NCBI GenBank assembly: GCA_030837545.1 | Contig: JAUPKI010000014.1 | Location: 1-34,020 of the forward strand | DNA length: 34,020 nucleotides | Source: Thermodesulfobacteriota bacterium | GTDB taxonomy: Bacteria > Desulfobacterota > DSM-4660 > Desulfatiglandales > Desulfatiglandaceae | Direction: 5' to 3' | In this document: in pieces, positions 14,932 to 24,808 of the stretch | How the letters are laid out: each line of letters starts with the position of its first letter | Position numbering within the stretch: position 1 is the first letter of the stretch | The notes under the pieces: generated by a model | The model's database searches: none | Seen by the model: the letters and a program-made list of their open reading frames with translations, nothing else | Told to the model about the DNA's origin: nothing | Program-made: the position numbers and the translations under genes

Positions 14932-16500
14932 TTATTTGGCATACCCTACGGCCCGAGTTTCACGGATCACGGTCACCCTGATCTGGCCTGGATAGGTCAA
15001 TTCCTTTTCTATCTTTTTTGCAATTTCATTGCAGAGCAGATGGGCCTGGTCGTCGTCCACGAGCTTACTTTCAACCATGATCCGGATTTCCCTGCCAGCC
15101 TGAATGGCAAACGACTTGCTCACCCCATGAAAAGAGGTGGCAATCTCCTCAAGCTTTTCGAGTCGCTTGACATACGACTCCAGCATTTCTTGGCGGGCCC
15201 CCGGTCTGGCGCCGGAGAGGGTATCGGCAGCCTGGACCAAAACGGCCAGTATCGATTCGGGCTGTACATCTTCATGATGGGCCGCAATGGCATGAATGAC
15301 CTGGGCCGATTCCCCGTGTCTCCTGGCCAGATCCGCCCCGATAAGCGCATGGGGGCCCTCTACCTCATGATCCACGGCCTTCCCGATGTCATGGAGGAGC
15401 CCTGCCCGCTTCGCCTGCTTTACATTGACACCGAGTTCGGCCGCCATGACGCCACACAGAAAGCTGACTTCCATGGAATGCTGGAGCACATTCTGCGTAT
15501 AGCTGGAACGATACTTGAGTCGTCCAATAAGTTTGACAAGTTCTGGATTGATCCCGTGGACCCCCACATCAAAGGTAGCCTGCTCACCGGCCTCCTTGAT
15601 GCTTGCTTCAATCTCCTTGTCCACCTTGGCGACAATCTCCTCGATCCTGGCCGGGTGAATCCTGCCGTCATCAATGAGCCGCTCCAGCGAAATCTTGGCG
15701 ACCTGCCGTCTCACCGGGTTAAAACCAGACAATATGACCGCCTCAGGAGTATCGTCGATAATCAGATCGATCCCCGTCGCTGCCTCAATCGCGCGAATAT
15801 TTCTCCCCTCTCTCCCGATGATCCGCCCCTTCATCTCTTCGTTCGGAAGGCTCACCACGGAAACGATCTTTTCAGCCGCATAATCCCCGGCGTACCTCTT
15901 GACAGCCAGGGCGATAATCTCCTGGGACTTCCGGTCGGCCTCAGTCCTCGCCTCATTTTCAATCCTTCGAATAATCTTTGCCGCATCATGCTTGGCCTCC
16001 ATTTCCATGGAACTGATCAGGATCTGCTTGGCCTCTTCCACGGAAATCCCGGCGAGTTTCTCCAACTGCTTCCTCTGATCCGAAACGAGGCGGTTATACT
16101 CATCCTCCTTCTTCCGGATCTCCTTCCGGGTCCTGTCAGTCTCCTGTTCCCTTTCGGAAATCTTCTCCTCCCTTTTTTCTAACTGCTCGACCTTTTTATC
16201 AAGTTGCTCTGTCTTGTGAAGCAGGCGCTTTTCCTGGATCAAGAGGTTCTCTTTCTTCTCCCTGTTCTCCTTTTCAAACTCGAGCTTCATCTGGTAAACA
16301 GAGTCTTTGGCCTGAAGGGCCGTCTCTCTTTTGATCGTCTTGGCCTCTTTCTGGGCCTCAGCCAATATCCTTTTGGAGTATTCTTCAATGGCCTCGATTC
16401 TGTTCTCTACAAGTTTCTTGCGGACCAAGAAGCCGACAAGAGACCCTACCATCAGGCCTGCCCCGATCAACACAACGATATACACAGCGCTTATCACCAT
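14932..16500 (-). CDS. rny: Ribonuclease Y
   Basis: RNase Y is a membrane-anchored endoribonuclease that starts mRNA decay. The 522-residue protein has an N-terminal transmembrane helix ([20 protein letters not shown]), a long charged coiled coil to about residue 190, a KH RNA-binding domain ([20 protein letters not shown]) and an HD domain with the metal ligands in [12 protein letters not shown] and HHEDV. The length matches the family (about 520). ATG 16500 has AGGAG at a rather long distance. Its neighbours on the same strand upstream are the 6S RNA candidate, zapA and zapB, an arrangement I recall from other Desulfobacterota. Confidence 0.97.
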   Translation of the reverse strand: MVISAVYIVVLIGAGLMVGSLVGFLVRKKLVENRIEAIEEYSKRILAEAQKEAKTIKRETALQAKDSVYQMKLEFEKENREKKENLLIQEKRLLHKTEQLDKKVEQLEKREEKISEREQETDRTRKEIRKKEDEYNRLVSDQRKQLEKLAGISVEEAKQILISSMEMEAKHDAAKIIRRIENEARTEADRKSQEIIALAVKRYAGDYAAEKIVSVVSLPNEEMKGRIIGREGRNIRAIEAATGIDLIIDDTPEAVILSGFNPVRRQVAKISLERLIDDGRIHPARIEEIVAKVDKEIEASIKEAGEQATFDVGVHGINPELVKLIGRLKYRSSYTQNVLQHSMEVSFLCGVMAAELGVNVKQAKRAGLLHDIGKAVDHEVEGPHALIGADLARRHGESAQVIHAIAAHHEDVQPESILAVLVQAADTLSGARPGARQEMLESYVKRLEKLEEIATSFHGVSKSFAIQAGREIRIMVESKLVDDDQAHLLCNEIAKKIEKELTYPGQIRVTVIRETRAVGYAK

Positions 16501-16892
16501 CTTGACTAACGCTCCTGATTCATCATCAATCTAATTCACCACTTCCGCCGCAAGCCTCGGGGATTCTCCAAATTTAAGGAGAATTCCTTACCTGTTAAGT
16601 TCGCTCGCTAACCCCGCGGCAAGCAACAGGGCATGCACTTGCTGTGAATTCTCGAAAATAATGGTAAGTATGGTCTTTCGCTTCAGATTTCAGGTTCAGA
16701 ATAAATACAAGGCAGATTCACCACAGAGGGGGTCGTTTTGGAACGGAAAGGGCCACATCCGCACATCAAAGCGGCCCATCCATAGGAGACAGGGGGATAA
16801 AAGGCACTACCAACGGCCATGCAACCATGCGCTACTTTATCGGCTTCTCAACAATGTTCGAAAAACCATTTCAGCTTTGAAACACACCATCA
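16501..16892. other. Leader region between the 6S RNA candidate and rny
   Basis: I see no protein in this stretch. It contains an inverted repeat, GGATTCTCC / GGAGAATTCC (16561-16587). It also contains a GC-rich word, CCCCGCGGCAAGC, that resembles the hairpin at 24646-24665. The rny promoter probably lies here on the minus strand, but no pair of boxes stands out. Confidence 0.45.
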
Positions 16893-17083
16893 CGATTTGT
16901 CCTTATTCGCTCTAACGATTATATGAGTCGCACGCAGTGCAGTTATCCCGATAACCCCTCTCACACCTGGATGCCTTATATGTCGTAACCCCCGGAACAG
17001 CACGGGCCCCAAACAAAACCGTGCGGATACGGAGGAATATAATCCCTTGAGACCCCTCTTGAGGCGCCTATCCTGGACATATC
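16893..17083 (-). ncRNA. ssrS: 6S RNA candidate
   Basis: 6S RNA mimics an open promoter and sequesters sigma-70 RNA polymerase. The 191-base minus-strand segment begins three bases after the zapA stop, the classical position for ssrS. The ends pair: GATATGTCC (17083-17075) with GGACAAATC (16901-16893), eight of nine pairs, followed inward by CGC(C)TC with GAGCG. The apical arm is a stack of three helices: TTATAT/ATATAA (17042-17037 with 16981-16976), CCTCCG/CGGGGG (17035-17030 with 16994-16989) and GCACGG/CCGTGC (17024-17019 with 17005-17000). The intervening unpaired region is the expected central bubble, with a small hairpin GTTAT-CGGG-ATAAC on its 3' side. Length, structure and synteny agree. 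Exact ends are estimated. Confidence 0.65.
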
Positions 17084-17085
17084 GC

Positions 17086-17367
17086 CTACTGAGACAGGGC
17101 GTCGATCTGCTCATTGAGGGAACGAATCCGGGCCTCCACATATTTTGCCAGCTCATCGCGTTCTCTCAACGCCTGGAAATAATCGCTGGCCACATAAAAC
17201 GCAGCCAGGATGGCCGCCTTCCCTTCTGAAAGATGGGCCCCGCTGTTTCTGATCTCCCCCAGCTTGACATTTATGAATTCAGCGATCTCCCTGACTCGCT
17301 CTTCATCCTCATCGCTCCTTAACAGATACTCGTGATCAAGGATTCTGATTCTGATAGGCTTCTTCAT
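17086..17367 (-). CDS. zapA: Cell division protein ZapA
   Basis: ZapA binds and bundles FtsZ at the division ring. This 93-residue protein has the family N-terminus (KPIRIRILDHEYLLRSDEDEERVREIAEFIN), the AAILAAFYVASDYFQAL helix and a C-terminal coiled coil (LRERDELAKYVEARIRSLNEQIDAL). Length fits the family. It ends in TAG, three bases before the 6S RNA candidate, and lies downstream of a ZapB-like gene. The ribosome-binding site is weak (ACGGGG). Confidence 0.88.
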   Translation of the reverse strand: MKKPIRIRILDHEYLLRSDEDEERVREIAEFINVKLGEIRNSGAHLSEGKAAILAAFYVASDYFQALRERDELAKYVEARIRSLNEQIDALSQ

Positions 17368-17513
17368 ATCCCCGTCAGATGCTCACTGGCTGCACAATGA
17401 GATTCTCCGTGATTGGCCTGGGATAGGGTCTCATAGCTCTTTTCTCTTCGGCAAGCGTCCCACCCCGCAAACCACCTTGAAAATCTCCTGAAAACACATG
17501 CTGGAGCAGGCCC

Positions 17514-17792
17514 CTAACCGTCGATCTGCTCGATTTTTTCCAAGAGAGACACAATTCGCTTCCTGGCCTTGTCCCGGCCTGATTTAAGGCCTTCCACCTC
17601 CCGTGTCAGGTCCGTCAGCTTTTCCTCCTGAATCTGGAGCTTTTCATTCAGCGATTCCTTCTCGGTCTTCAGACCCTTTATCGTCGTTATCAGTTTGTCT
17701 ATTTTTTCTTCGAGCAATTGAAATTGATCGGTCTCTTCCGAATTCAAAGCGTTCCAGCCACTATACTGGCTGGTCTTCTCCCCTTTTTCCAT
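17514..17792 (-). CDS. zapB: ZapB-like coiled-coil cell division protein
   Basis: This 92-residue protein is almost entirely one heptad-rich coiled coil: FQLLEEKIDKLITTIKGL, then KTEKESLNEKLQIQEEKL and LTREVEGLKSGRDKARKRI. Size, coiled-coil character and the position one gene upstream of zapA suggest a ZapB-type partner of the FtsZ ring. Coiled coils are poorly specific, so the name rests mostly on context. ATG 17792 is preferred, with GGAGAGG upstream. A TTG three codons earlier is also in frame. Confidence 0.7.
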   Translation of the reverse strand: MEKGEKTSQYSGWNALNSEETDQFQLLEEKIDKLITTIKGLKTEKESLNEKLQIQEEKLTDLTREVEGLKSGRDKARKRIVSLLEKIEQIDG

Positions 17793-17893
17793 GGTATTCA
17801 AATCCTCTCCATTTTTATTAACTTACGGTAAAAATCATCCATTTTTTAACGGGTTACGAGTCCAAACATGGAGCACGTTGGAATCAAAGCCAG

Positions 17894-18046
17894 TAATTAG
17901 TGCCTGAACGGAAACCGGCAAAATTCTTTTATAGTCCCCCTTTGGGTTAAAGGGGGATTTAGGGGGATTTTTTCAAATTGACTTCTTTTCATCCAATCCC
18001 CCCTGCCCCCTTTGCGAAAGGGGGGTTTTCGTTCAGGCACTAATTA
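17894..18046. mobile_element. MITE-like element with 17-bp perfect (23-bp near-perfect) inverted ends
   Basis: TAATTAGTGCCTGAACG (17894-17910) is repeated as its exact reverse complement at 18030-18046, and the match extends to 22 of 23 bases inward. If the outermost TA at each end is target sequence, the element would have inserted into TA as IS630/mariner-type MITEs do. The 153-bp interior has no ORF but contains GGGGGATTTAGGGGGATT facing AATCCCCCCTGCCCCC, so the whole can fold into one long hairpin. It separates the ATP synthase terminator from the zapB gene. Confidence 0.75.
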
Positions 18047-18087
18047 GGCATATTACCCCTGGAATCGCAAAAGGTCAATAAATAAAA

Positions 18088-18115
18088 AAGGGCAAGCGCC
18101 ATGGCGCTTGCCCTT
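18088..18115 (-). terminator. Rho-independent terminator of the ATP synthase operon
   Basis: A perfect 28-base palindrome centred on CCATGG (GGGCAAGCGC paired with GCGCTTGCCC, plus AA/TT) lies 29 bases beyond the atpC stop. On the minus strand it is followed directly by TTTTTTATTTATT. This is the strongest terminator in the window. Confidence 0.92.
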
Positions 18116-18144
18116 CTACACAGATCAGTTACAACCGTCTGCAG

Positions 18145-18555
18145 CTATCCCCTCTTTTCTGCAACCCGTATCCGTACAATGGCCCTTTTCAGGGCCGCTT
18201 CGGCCCTGAGAAAATCAATGTCTCCGGCGCTCCGATCTCTGGCCAGCCTTTCCTTGGCCCTCTCCATTGCCTTACGCGCGCGCTCCACATCAATCTCAGC
18301 GGCCTTTTCAGCCGCATCCACAAGGACAGAGACCCGGTTGTCAGAGACCTCGGCAAACCCTGTGGTAACAACAAACCGCTCTGTCTGACCCCCCGATGAA
18401 TACCGCAGTTCGCCCGGCACAATCCCTGAAAGAAACGGCACATGGCCCTCAAGGATCCCAAACTCCCCCAAGGATCCCGGAGCCACGACAATTTCCACAT
18501 CCTGGCTCACCATTACCTTTTCTGGGGTCACAACCTCCAGATGTAGTTTTCCCAT
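18145..18555 (-). CDS. atpC: ATP synthase F1 subunit epsilon
   Basis: This is the epsilon subunit of the F1 rotor stalk, which couples rotation and can inhibit ATP hydrolysis through its C-terminal helices. The protein has 136 residues: an N-terminal beta-sandwich (LHLEVVTPEKVMVSQDVEIVVAPGSLGEFGILEGHVPFLSG is the family hallmark region) and two C-terminal helices rich in Glu and Arg (EKAAEIDVERARKAMERAKERLARD). It is the last gene of the operon, 14 bases after atpD, and is followed by a strong terminator. Confidence 0.96.
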   Translation of the reverse strand: MGKLHLEVVTPEKVMVSQDVEIVVAPGSLGEFGILEGHVPFLSGIVPGELRYSSGGQTERFVVTTGFAEVSDNRVSVLVDAAEKAAEIDVERARKAMERAKERLARDRSAGDIDFLRAEAALKRAIVRIRVAEKRG

Positions 18556-18569
18556 GAACTATTCCTTTA

Positions 18570-20003
<1,434 letters not shown>

Positions 20004-20020
20004 TTATATGTTAGAAACCA

Positions 20021-20902
20021 TTATCCCTTCAAGGCCTCGGCGCCACCCACGATGTCCATCAGTTCAGCCGTAATAGCCGCCTGTCGTGCCTTATTGTATA
20101 CCAAGGTAAGACTCTCTATAATATCATTGCAGTTCTTGGACGCGTTGTCCATGGCGGCCATCCGCGCTGCATGTTCACTCGTCTCGTTTTGCAGGAAGGC
20201 ATTGTATATCTGGACGCTGATATGCTTGGGCAGGAGTTCAATCAGTAGGCCTTCGGGATCAGGCTCGCAAAGATACTCTGTGGCGCCCGCCGACGTCTTG
20301 GCTCCCACATCCGCCTTGGGGGGCTCGATCGGAATCAGCTTGACCATTGTCGGCAACTGCTTGGCCATGCCGACAAAATGGCTGTACATCACATAGACCT
20401 CGTCTACCTCGCCCGACAGGTAGCGGTTGATAAAGCCGGCGGTCATCTGATTGATGAACGACATATCCACATTGCCGTACAAATTCATATGGCTGTCCAC
20501 CAGATGAAAATTGTGTTTACGGAAATAATCTCGTCCCTTCTTGCCTACGGTGGTGAAACTGCACGCGATCCCTTTTCCCTGCGTCTCTTTTGTCCATTTC
20601 TCTGCCGTGGTGATGAGATTCATGTTAAAACTGCCACAGAGGCCTCTGTCCCCGGTAAAATGCAAGAGTTCGGCCCGGGCAACAGCATCTCGTTTCACAA
20701 GGAGCGGGTGTACATCGGGCTCGATACGCATGGCCAGGTTGCTGAGCACCTCGGAGAACTTCCTTGCATAGGGTTCAAAACCCTCCATCCTCGTCTGGGC
20801 GCCGCGGAGCTTTGCCGCGGCCACCATATTCATGGCCCTGGTAATCTGCCTTGTTTTTTTGACAGCGCCTATCTTTCGAAGGATATCTCTTAAGGTTGCC
20901 AT
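20021..20902 (-). CDS. atpG: ATP synthase F1 subunit gamma
   Basis: This is the central rotor shaft of F1. The 293 residues have the conserved coiled-coil termini: MATLRDILRKIGAVKKTRQI and TRAMNMVAAAKL at the start, and MAAMDNASKNCNDIIESLTL followed by NKARQAAITAELMDIVGGAEAL at the end. The middle Rossmann-like part (FTGDRGLCGSFN) is intact. It lies between atpA and atpD as usual. Confidence 0.97.
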   Translation of the reverse strand: MATLRDILRKIGAVKKTRQITRAMNMVAAAKLRGAQTRMEGFEPYARKFSEVLSNLAMRIEPDVHPLLVKRDAVARAELLHFTGDRGLCGSFNMNLITTAEKWTKETQGKGIACSFTTVGKKGRDYFRKHNFHLVDSHMNLYGNVDMSFINQMTAGFINRYLSGEVDEVYVMYSHFVGMAKQLPTMVKLIPIEPPKADVGAKTSAGATEYLCEPDPEGLLIELLPKHISVQIYNAFLQNETSEHAARMAAMDNASKNCNDIIESLTLVYNKARQAAITAELMDIVGGAEALKG

Positions 20903-21018
20903 GTAGCCTTTCTCTCTTTATGTATGGTGTTCAATCTGATCGTTGAATGACGGGGGTGTTGATGGTCTCTCTTACCCAATCTACCCGATCCGTTCACCAA
21001 AGCAGGCGAACTTAATGG

Positions 21019-22533
21019 TTAAGCAGCCGGATGGAACATCTCCCCGAATTCATCGAGGGCCTTCCTCAGCTTTCCATCAGTCTCCTCTGAAATATTGCCG
21101 CTGTCCTTGACGTCCTTCAGGATTTCGGGGTGCTTGCTGTCCATGAACTCCAGCATCTGCTTCTCATAGCTGGCAACGGACGCCTCCGGCCATTTATCCA
21201 GGTACCCGTTTGCCGCGGCAAAGAGGATGGCGACCTCTTTTTCAGCCGGCATGGGCTGATACTGAGGCTGCTTCAAGACTTCCACAAGCCGTCGACCCCT
21301 GTTCAACTGCTTCAGTGTTGCCTTATCCAGATCGCTCCCGAACTGGGCGAATGCCTCCAGTTCCCTGAACTGGGCCATATCCAGACGAAGGGTCCCCGCC
21401 ACCTTTTTCATCGCCTTTGTCTGGGCCGCGCCCCCCACACGGGATACGGAAAGCCCTACATTGATCGCCGGACGGACGCCTGAGAAGAAGAGGTTCGGCT
21501 CTAAGTAGACCTGGCCGTCCGTAATGGAGATCACGTTGGTGGGGATATAGGCGGAAACGTCGCCGGCCTGGGTCTCAATGATCGGCAGGGCCGTCAGCGA
21601 GCCGCCCCCCAATTTGTCATTCAGTTTGGCAGCTCGTTCCAGGAGACGCGAATGGTTATAGAAAATGTCTCCGGGGAACGCCTCCCGGCCCGGGGGCCGC
21701 CTGAGGAGGAGCGACACCTGCCGGTAAGCCGTGGCCTGTTTGGAGAGATCATCATAAAGGATCAGGGCGTGTTTTCCCTGGTCCCGATAATATTCACCGA
21801 TAGCGCATCCGGCATAGGGTGAAATGAACTGCTGGGTGGCCGGGTCGCTGGCGCAGGCTGCGACGACCGTGGTATATTCCATGGCCCCATGTCGCGCCAG
21901 GATATCCACCACCTGGGCAACGGTCGATTTCTTCTGGCCCGTGGCAACATAAATGCAATAGATGTCCGTATTCTTCTGATTGATAATGGCATCTACGCAA
22001 ATGGCCGTCTTGCCGATCTGCCGGTCGCCGATGATCAGTTCCCGCTGTCCCCTTCCGACCGGCGTCATGGCATCAATGGCCTTGATGCCGGTGTACATCG
22101 GCTCCTTCACCGGCTGGCGGGCAATAACCCCGGGCGCCACCATCTCAACACGACGGAATTCGGTTGCCTCTATGGGACCCTTTCCGTCAAGGGGCTGACC
22201 GACGGCGTCGATAACCCTGCCGAGGACCGCCTCACCAACAGGGATCTGGGCAATCCTTCCCGTCCGCTTGACGGTGTCGCCTTCCTTGATCTTGGAGTCG
22301 TCCCCCATGATGGCCACACCCACGTTATCCTCTTCCAGATTCAGACAGAGTCCAAAGATGCCGCCCGGAAATTCAACCATTTCCATGGCCATGGCCTTTT
22401 CAATCCCATAGACACGGGCAATACCGTCGCCCACAGAGAGAACGGTACCGGTCTCACTCACCTCGACCTTCTTTTCGTAGTCTTTAATCTGGTCACGGAT
22501 TACCTGACTGATTTCTTCTGCTCTGATCTCCAT
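21019..22533 (-). CDS. atpA: ATP synthase F1 subunit alpha
   Basis: This is the non-catalytic nucleotide-binding subunit of F1. The 504 residues contain Walker [14 protein letters not shown], the Walker B region [24 protein letters not shown] and the signature [17 protein letters not shown]. The ATG overlaps the atpH stop (TAATG), which implies translational coupling. A gap of 116 bases follows before atpG, with no obvious signal. Confidence 0.98.
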   Translation of the reverse strand: MEIRAEEISQVIRDQIKDYEKKVEVSETGTVLSVGDGIARVYGIEKAMAMEMVEFPGGIFGLCLNLEEDNVGVAIMGDDSKIKEGDTVKRTGRIAQIPVGEAVLGRVIDAVGQPLDGKGPIEATEFRRVEMVAPGVIARQPVKEPMYTGIKAIDAMTPVGRGQRELIIGDRQIGKTAICVDAIINQKNTDIYCIYVATGQKKSTVAQVVDILARHGAMEYTTVVAACASDPATQQFISPYAGCAIGEYYRDQGKHALILYDDLSKQATAYRQVSLLLRRPPGREAFPGDIFYNHSRLLERAAKLNDKLGGGSLTALPIIETQAGDVSAYIPTNVISITDGQVYLEPNLFFSGVRPAINVGLSVSRVGGAAQTKAMKKVAGTLRLDMAQFRELEAFAQFGSDLDKATLKQLNRGRRLVEVLKQPQYQPMPAEKEVAILFAAANGYLDKWPEASVASYEKQMLEFMDSKHPEILKDVKDSGNISEETDGKLRKALDEFGEMFHPAA

Positions 22534-23084
22534 TAGTTGTATTCACCCCTTTTTAATGATTCTTTGAGCCCTTCCAGTTGGGCCTTTACACTCCCATCCA
22601 ATACCAAATCCCCAATCCTAACGACAAGCCCCCCGATGAGGGACGCGTCTTCTCTTACCTCGATCTTAACTTCTTTTGCAGTCAGTCCTTCAAGGGCAAC
22701 TGCCAGCTTATCCCGGGCCTCCTTCTTGAGAGGTTTGGCCGTAATAATATCCGCGCGGGTGATATTTGAGATCTCATCGGTGAGTTTCGAGTAATACGCG
22801 ACGATCCCCTGAATGCCCCCAATCCGGTTCTTATCCAGCAGGAGCCTCAGGAAATTTTTGGTCAGATCAGCGAAGGGGCTTTTGGCCAGCACGGCGTCGA
22901 GCACCCGTTTCCGCTCCTCCACAGAAAAAATCTGGTTGGCAATCACCTTAATAAATTCCCTGTTTGCAGAGCAGAACGCGCCGAATTCGTTAAGGTCTTT
23001 TCCATACGCGATGTAATTGCCATCTTCTTGCCCTAAGCTGAGCAGCGCCTTAGCATACCTTTTGGAAATCCTTGAACCGATCAA
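22533..23084 (-). CDS. atpH: ATP synthase F1 subunit delta
   Basis: This is the stator subunit joining the b dimer to the top of F1. The 183 residues start [20 protein letters not shown] and end with the conserved [20 protein letters not shown] plus [14 protein letters not shown]. Its start overlaps the end of atpF by four bases, and its stop overlaps the atpA start. Confidence 0.96.
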   Translation of the reverse strand: MIGSRISKRYAKALLSLGQEDGNYIAYGKDLNEFGAFCSANREFIKVIANQIFSVEERKRVLDAVLAKSPFADLTKNFLRLLLDKNRIGGIQGIVAYYSKLTDEISNITRADIITAKPLKKEARDKLAVALEGLTAKEVKIEVREDASLIGGLVVRIGDLVLDGSVKAQLEGLKESLKRGEYN

Positions 23085-23686
23085 TGTAGCCTCTCCACCC
23101 TTTCTATGAATTCACTGACCAGATGGTCCTGATCGCTGTCCGTTATCTGTTGCGCAATGATATCGTTAGCCTTTGCCGCAGCTATCTCAGCCACATCCTG
23201 ACGCAGCCTGTCCTTAGCGCCCTGGACCTGACGCTCAATGGTCATTTCGGCCTGAGCCAGAATCTGAGCGGCCCGCTCCCTGGCCTCTTTAATAATCTTT
23301 TCTTTTTCCGCTGCCCCATCAGCCCTGAACTGATCGATGATCGCCTTCTTCTGAACCTCAAATTCCCTCAGCTTCTTCTCCAGCTCACCGCAGAGCCCCT
23401 CCGCGGCCTCCTTATCTCTCTTCAGAGATTCCAACTTCTGCCGAATCTCTTCCTTACGATTTGCAAAAAAGTCCTTGATCGTGGTCTTTCTAATGACCAC
23501 CGCCAGGATGATTACCAACAATACAAAATTCAGGATTCGATACAGCAGATCAGTTACGTTGCCTCCACCGTGTCCTCCACCCTCTCCGCCGCTGGCCAAG
23601 GCAAGCCCGCAAAAGGCCAATGACGTCATCAGGGTGCATGCAGCGATGGATAAAGGTCTTCCCCATCCCGTCCTAAACCTGATCAT
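23081..23686 (-). CDS. atpF: ATP synthase F0 subunit b
   Basis: This 201-residue peripheral-stalk subunit begins with a signal-peptide-like segment (SIAACTLMTSLAFCGLALA), then a Gly-rich stretch (SGGEGGGHGGGN), the membrane helix (ILNFVLLVIILAVVI) and a long charged coiled coil. An N-terminal signal before the membrane anchor is common in Desulfobacterota b subunits as far as I recall. ATG 23686 overlaps the preceding gene's stop by four bases (ATGA). Together with the upstream b-type gene it would form a heterodimeric stalk. Confidence 0.94.
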   Translation of the reverse strand: MIRFRTGWGRPLSIAACTLMTSLAFCGLALASGGEGGGHGGGNVTDLLYRILNFVLLVIILAVVIRKTTIKDFFANRKEEIRQKLESLKRDKEAAEGLCGELEKKLREFEVQKKAIIDQFRADGAAEKEKIIKEARERAAQILAQAEMTIERQVQGAKDRLRQDVAEIAAAKANDIIAQQITDSDQDHLVSEFIERVERLH

Positions 23687-24111
23687 TGAATGCTCCTTCC
23701 CAATATCTTCTGGGCCAATTCCTCTGAAAAACCAGCAATCTGTGCCTCAAGCGCCTCTTTCGCAGCCGCCACTTTTGCCTCTATCTCTTTCTTTGCGGCA
23801 TCCAGTTTCTGCTCTACCGCGGCGCCAGCCTCCTGCAATATCCTTTTTTCATCTTCCAATCCTTGGCTCTTCAGCGTCTCTTTTGACGCATAGCCCTCTT
23901 TCCTGGCCTGAACCTGCCCTTCTTCGATGTCCTTTTCGCTGCGCTCGGCGCGACCTTCATAGTTGTGGATCATTTCTAACCGCGAGGCCATCTCTTCCTC
24001 TCGCCGAGCGAGAATCTTGCGAATAGGCTTGAAGAGGATGAAATTGAGTATGAAGAGGAGGGCGAGGAAGTTAGCGATTTGGAGGATCACGGTGCCGTCA
24101 ATGTTCAGCAT
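23683..24111 (-). CDS. atpF': ATP synthase F0 subunit b' (second b-type)
   Basis: This 142-residue b-type subunit has a short N-terminal membrane helix (VILQIANFLALLFILNFILF), the KPIRKILARREE junction typical of b/b' subunits and a long coiled coil (EEMASRLEMIHNYEGRAERSE onward). It is the first ATP synthase gene of the operon. The a and c subunits (atpB, atpE) are not in the window. In this group they usually form a separate operon. AAAGGA lies about 10 bases upstream of ATG 24111. Confidence 0.93.
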   Translation of the reverse strand: MLNIDGTVILQIANFLALLFILNFILFKPIRKILARREEEMASRLEMIHNYEGRAERSEKDIEEGQVQARKEGYASKETLKSQGLEDEKRILQEAGAAVEQKLDAAKKEIEAKVAAAKEALEAQIAGFSEELAQKILGRSIQ

Positions 24112-24177
24112 ATCAGATACATCCTTTCATTGCTGTTAATTATCCCGAAACGCACTCGTTTTCTGGAAGGGTAAGGC

Positions 24178-24206
24178 CTTTTACAAAAAAAAAATCACCT
24201 TGTCAA
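24178..24206 (-). promoter_or_regulatory. Candidate promoter of the ATP synthase operon
   Basis: On the minus strand a perfect TTGACA (24206-24201) is followed after exactly 17 bases by TAAAAG (24183-24178), four of six matches to the -10 consensus. A run of ten T bases lies in the spacer. It is about 67 bases upstream of the first ATP synthase gene and downstream of the truncated bactofilin gene, which gives the operon its own start. Confidence 0.6.
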
Positions 24207-24222
24207 AACTTTTTTTTGCCTC

Positions 24223-24513
24223 TCAGACACCATTATTTATCTCCGATGTCCCTTGGAGAAATGCCATCTTGATTTCAACCGCTTTCTCTTTCAACTCGGT
24301 ACTGCAGTTTCCCTCGAACACAACCCCGGCGCTGATGACGACCGATGGGGCCTCGATGTCTCCAAAGACCCTGGCCGGAGGAACGACCACAATCTTTTCG
24401 CCTGCTGTCATATGCCCGCGAACTTCACCGCAAAGCGCGTTATCTGACACCTTCCACGTCTCATGCTCTCGCTGCTTCGACGATTTGATCAGGGCTCCAT
24501 ACCACACCTTCAT
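24223..24513 (-). pseudogene. Bactofilin (polymer-forming cytoskeletal protein), N-terminally truncated
   Basis: The C-terminal part (CGEVRGHMTAGEKIVVVPPA, then RVFGDIEAPSVVISAGVVFEGNC) is the last turns of the bactofilin right-handed beta-helix. Bactofilins polymerise without nucleotide into membrane-associated scaffolds. The family normally has about 50-60 more residues of beta-helix before this point. Here the first 30 residues (MKVWYGALIKSSKQREHETW) are unrelated and the frame has only a weak start. I recall that a bactofilin gene often precedes the ATP synthase genes in this group, so this is probably the remnant of the native neighbour, cut at about 24480 by a rearrangement. It could instead be a short variant. 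Confidence 0.65.
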
Positions 24514-24645
24514 ACGATTACGCAAGAAAAATCACAAAATAATCAAGAATCGTAAAAAGGGCTATCTTTTCCATTGGTTTGCTCATTTAATTTACCTGCA
24601 GATACCGCCCGGCGCCCCCAATCGAAAATGCTCAGCGAGGCCATT

Positions 24646-24665
24646 CCCCGTAGCTTGCTGCGGGG
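24646..24665. repeat. Short GC-rich hairpin element
   Basis: CCCCGTAGCTTGCTGCGGGG folds into a stem with a single T-G pair and a TT loop. It is flanked by ATT and TTCTTC, so it could act as a weak terminator on the plus strand, but no gene precedes it there. A related word, CCCCGCGGCAAGC, lies at about 16613 in the rny leader. The rest of 24514-24808 contains no recognisable gene. Confidence 0.5.
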
Positions 24666-24698
24666 TTCTTCAATCCGTGTAACCAGCGAAAATATTGA

Positions 24699-24727
24699 TT
24701 GACAAGCGACTCAATGGCTGCTTAACT
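24699..24727 (+). promoter_or_regulatory. Candidate promoter of the acyl-CoA gene cluster
   Basis: A perfect TTGACA (24699-24704) stands 17 bases before TTAACT (24722-24727), which matches the -10 consensus at only three positions. A better isolated -10 word, TAGAAT, occurs at 24770-24775 without a -35 partner. Either could serve the gene starting at 24809. Confidence 0.4.
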
Positions 24728-24808
24728 ACCCAACTTGGAAAAGGGTCTCCATCTCAAATCTCATTCGGTTAGAATACCTTAAAAATCAGACTTTAGGCGC
24801 TTCAATCG

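Noticed and set aside
14710-16182. 490-residue open frame on the strand opposite rny
   Set aside because: It is an antisense shadow of a highly conserved gene, with no family resemblance and no ribosome-binding site.
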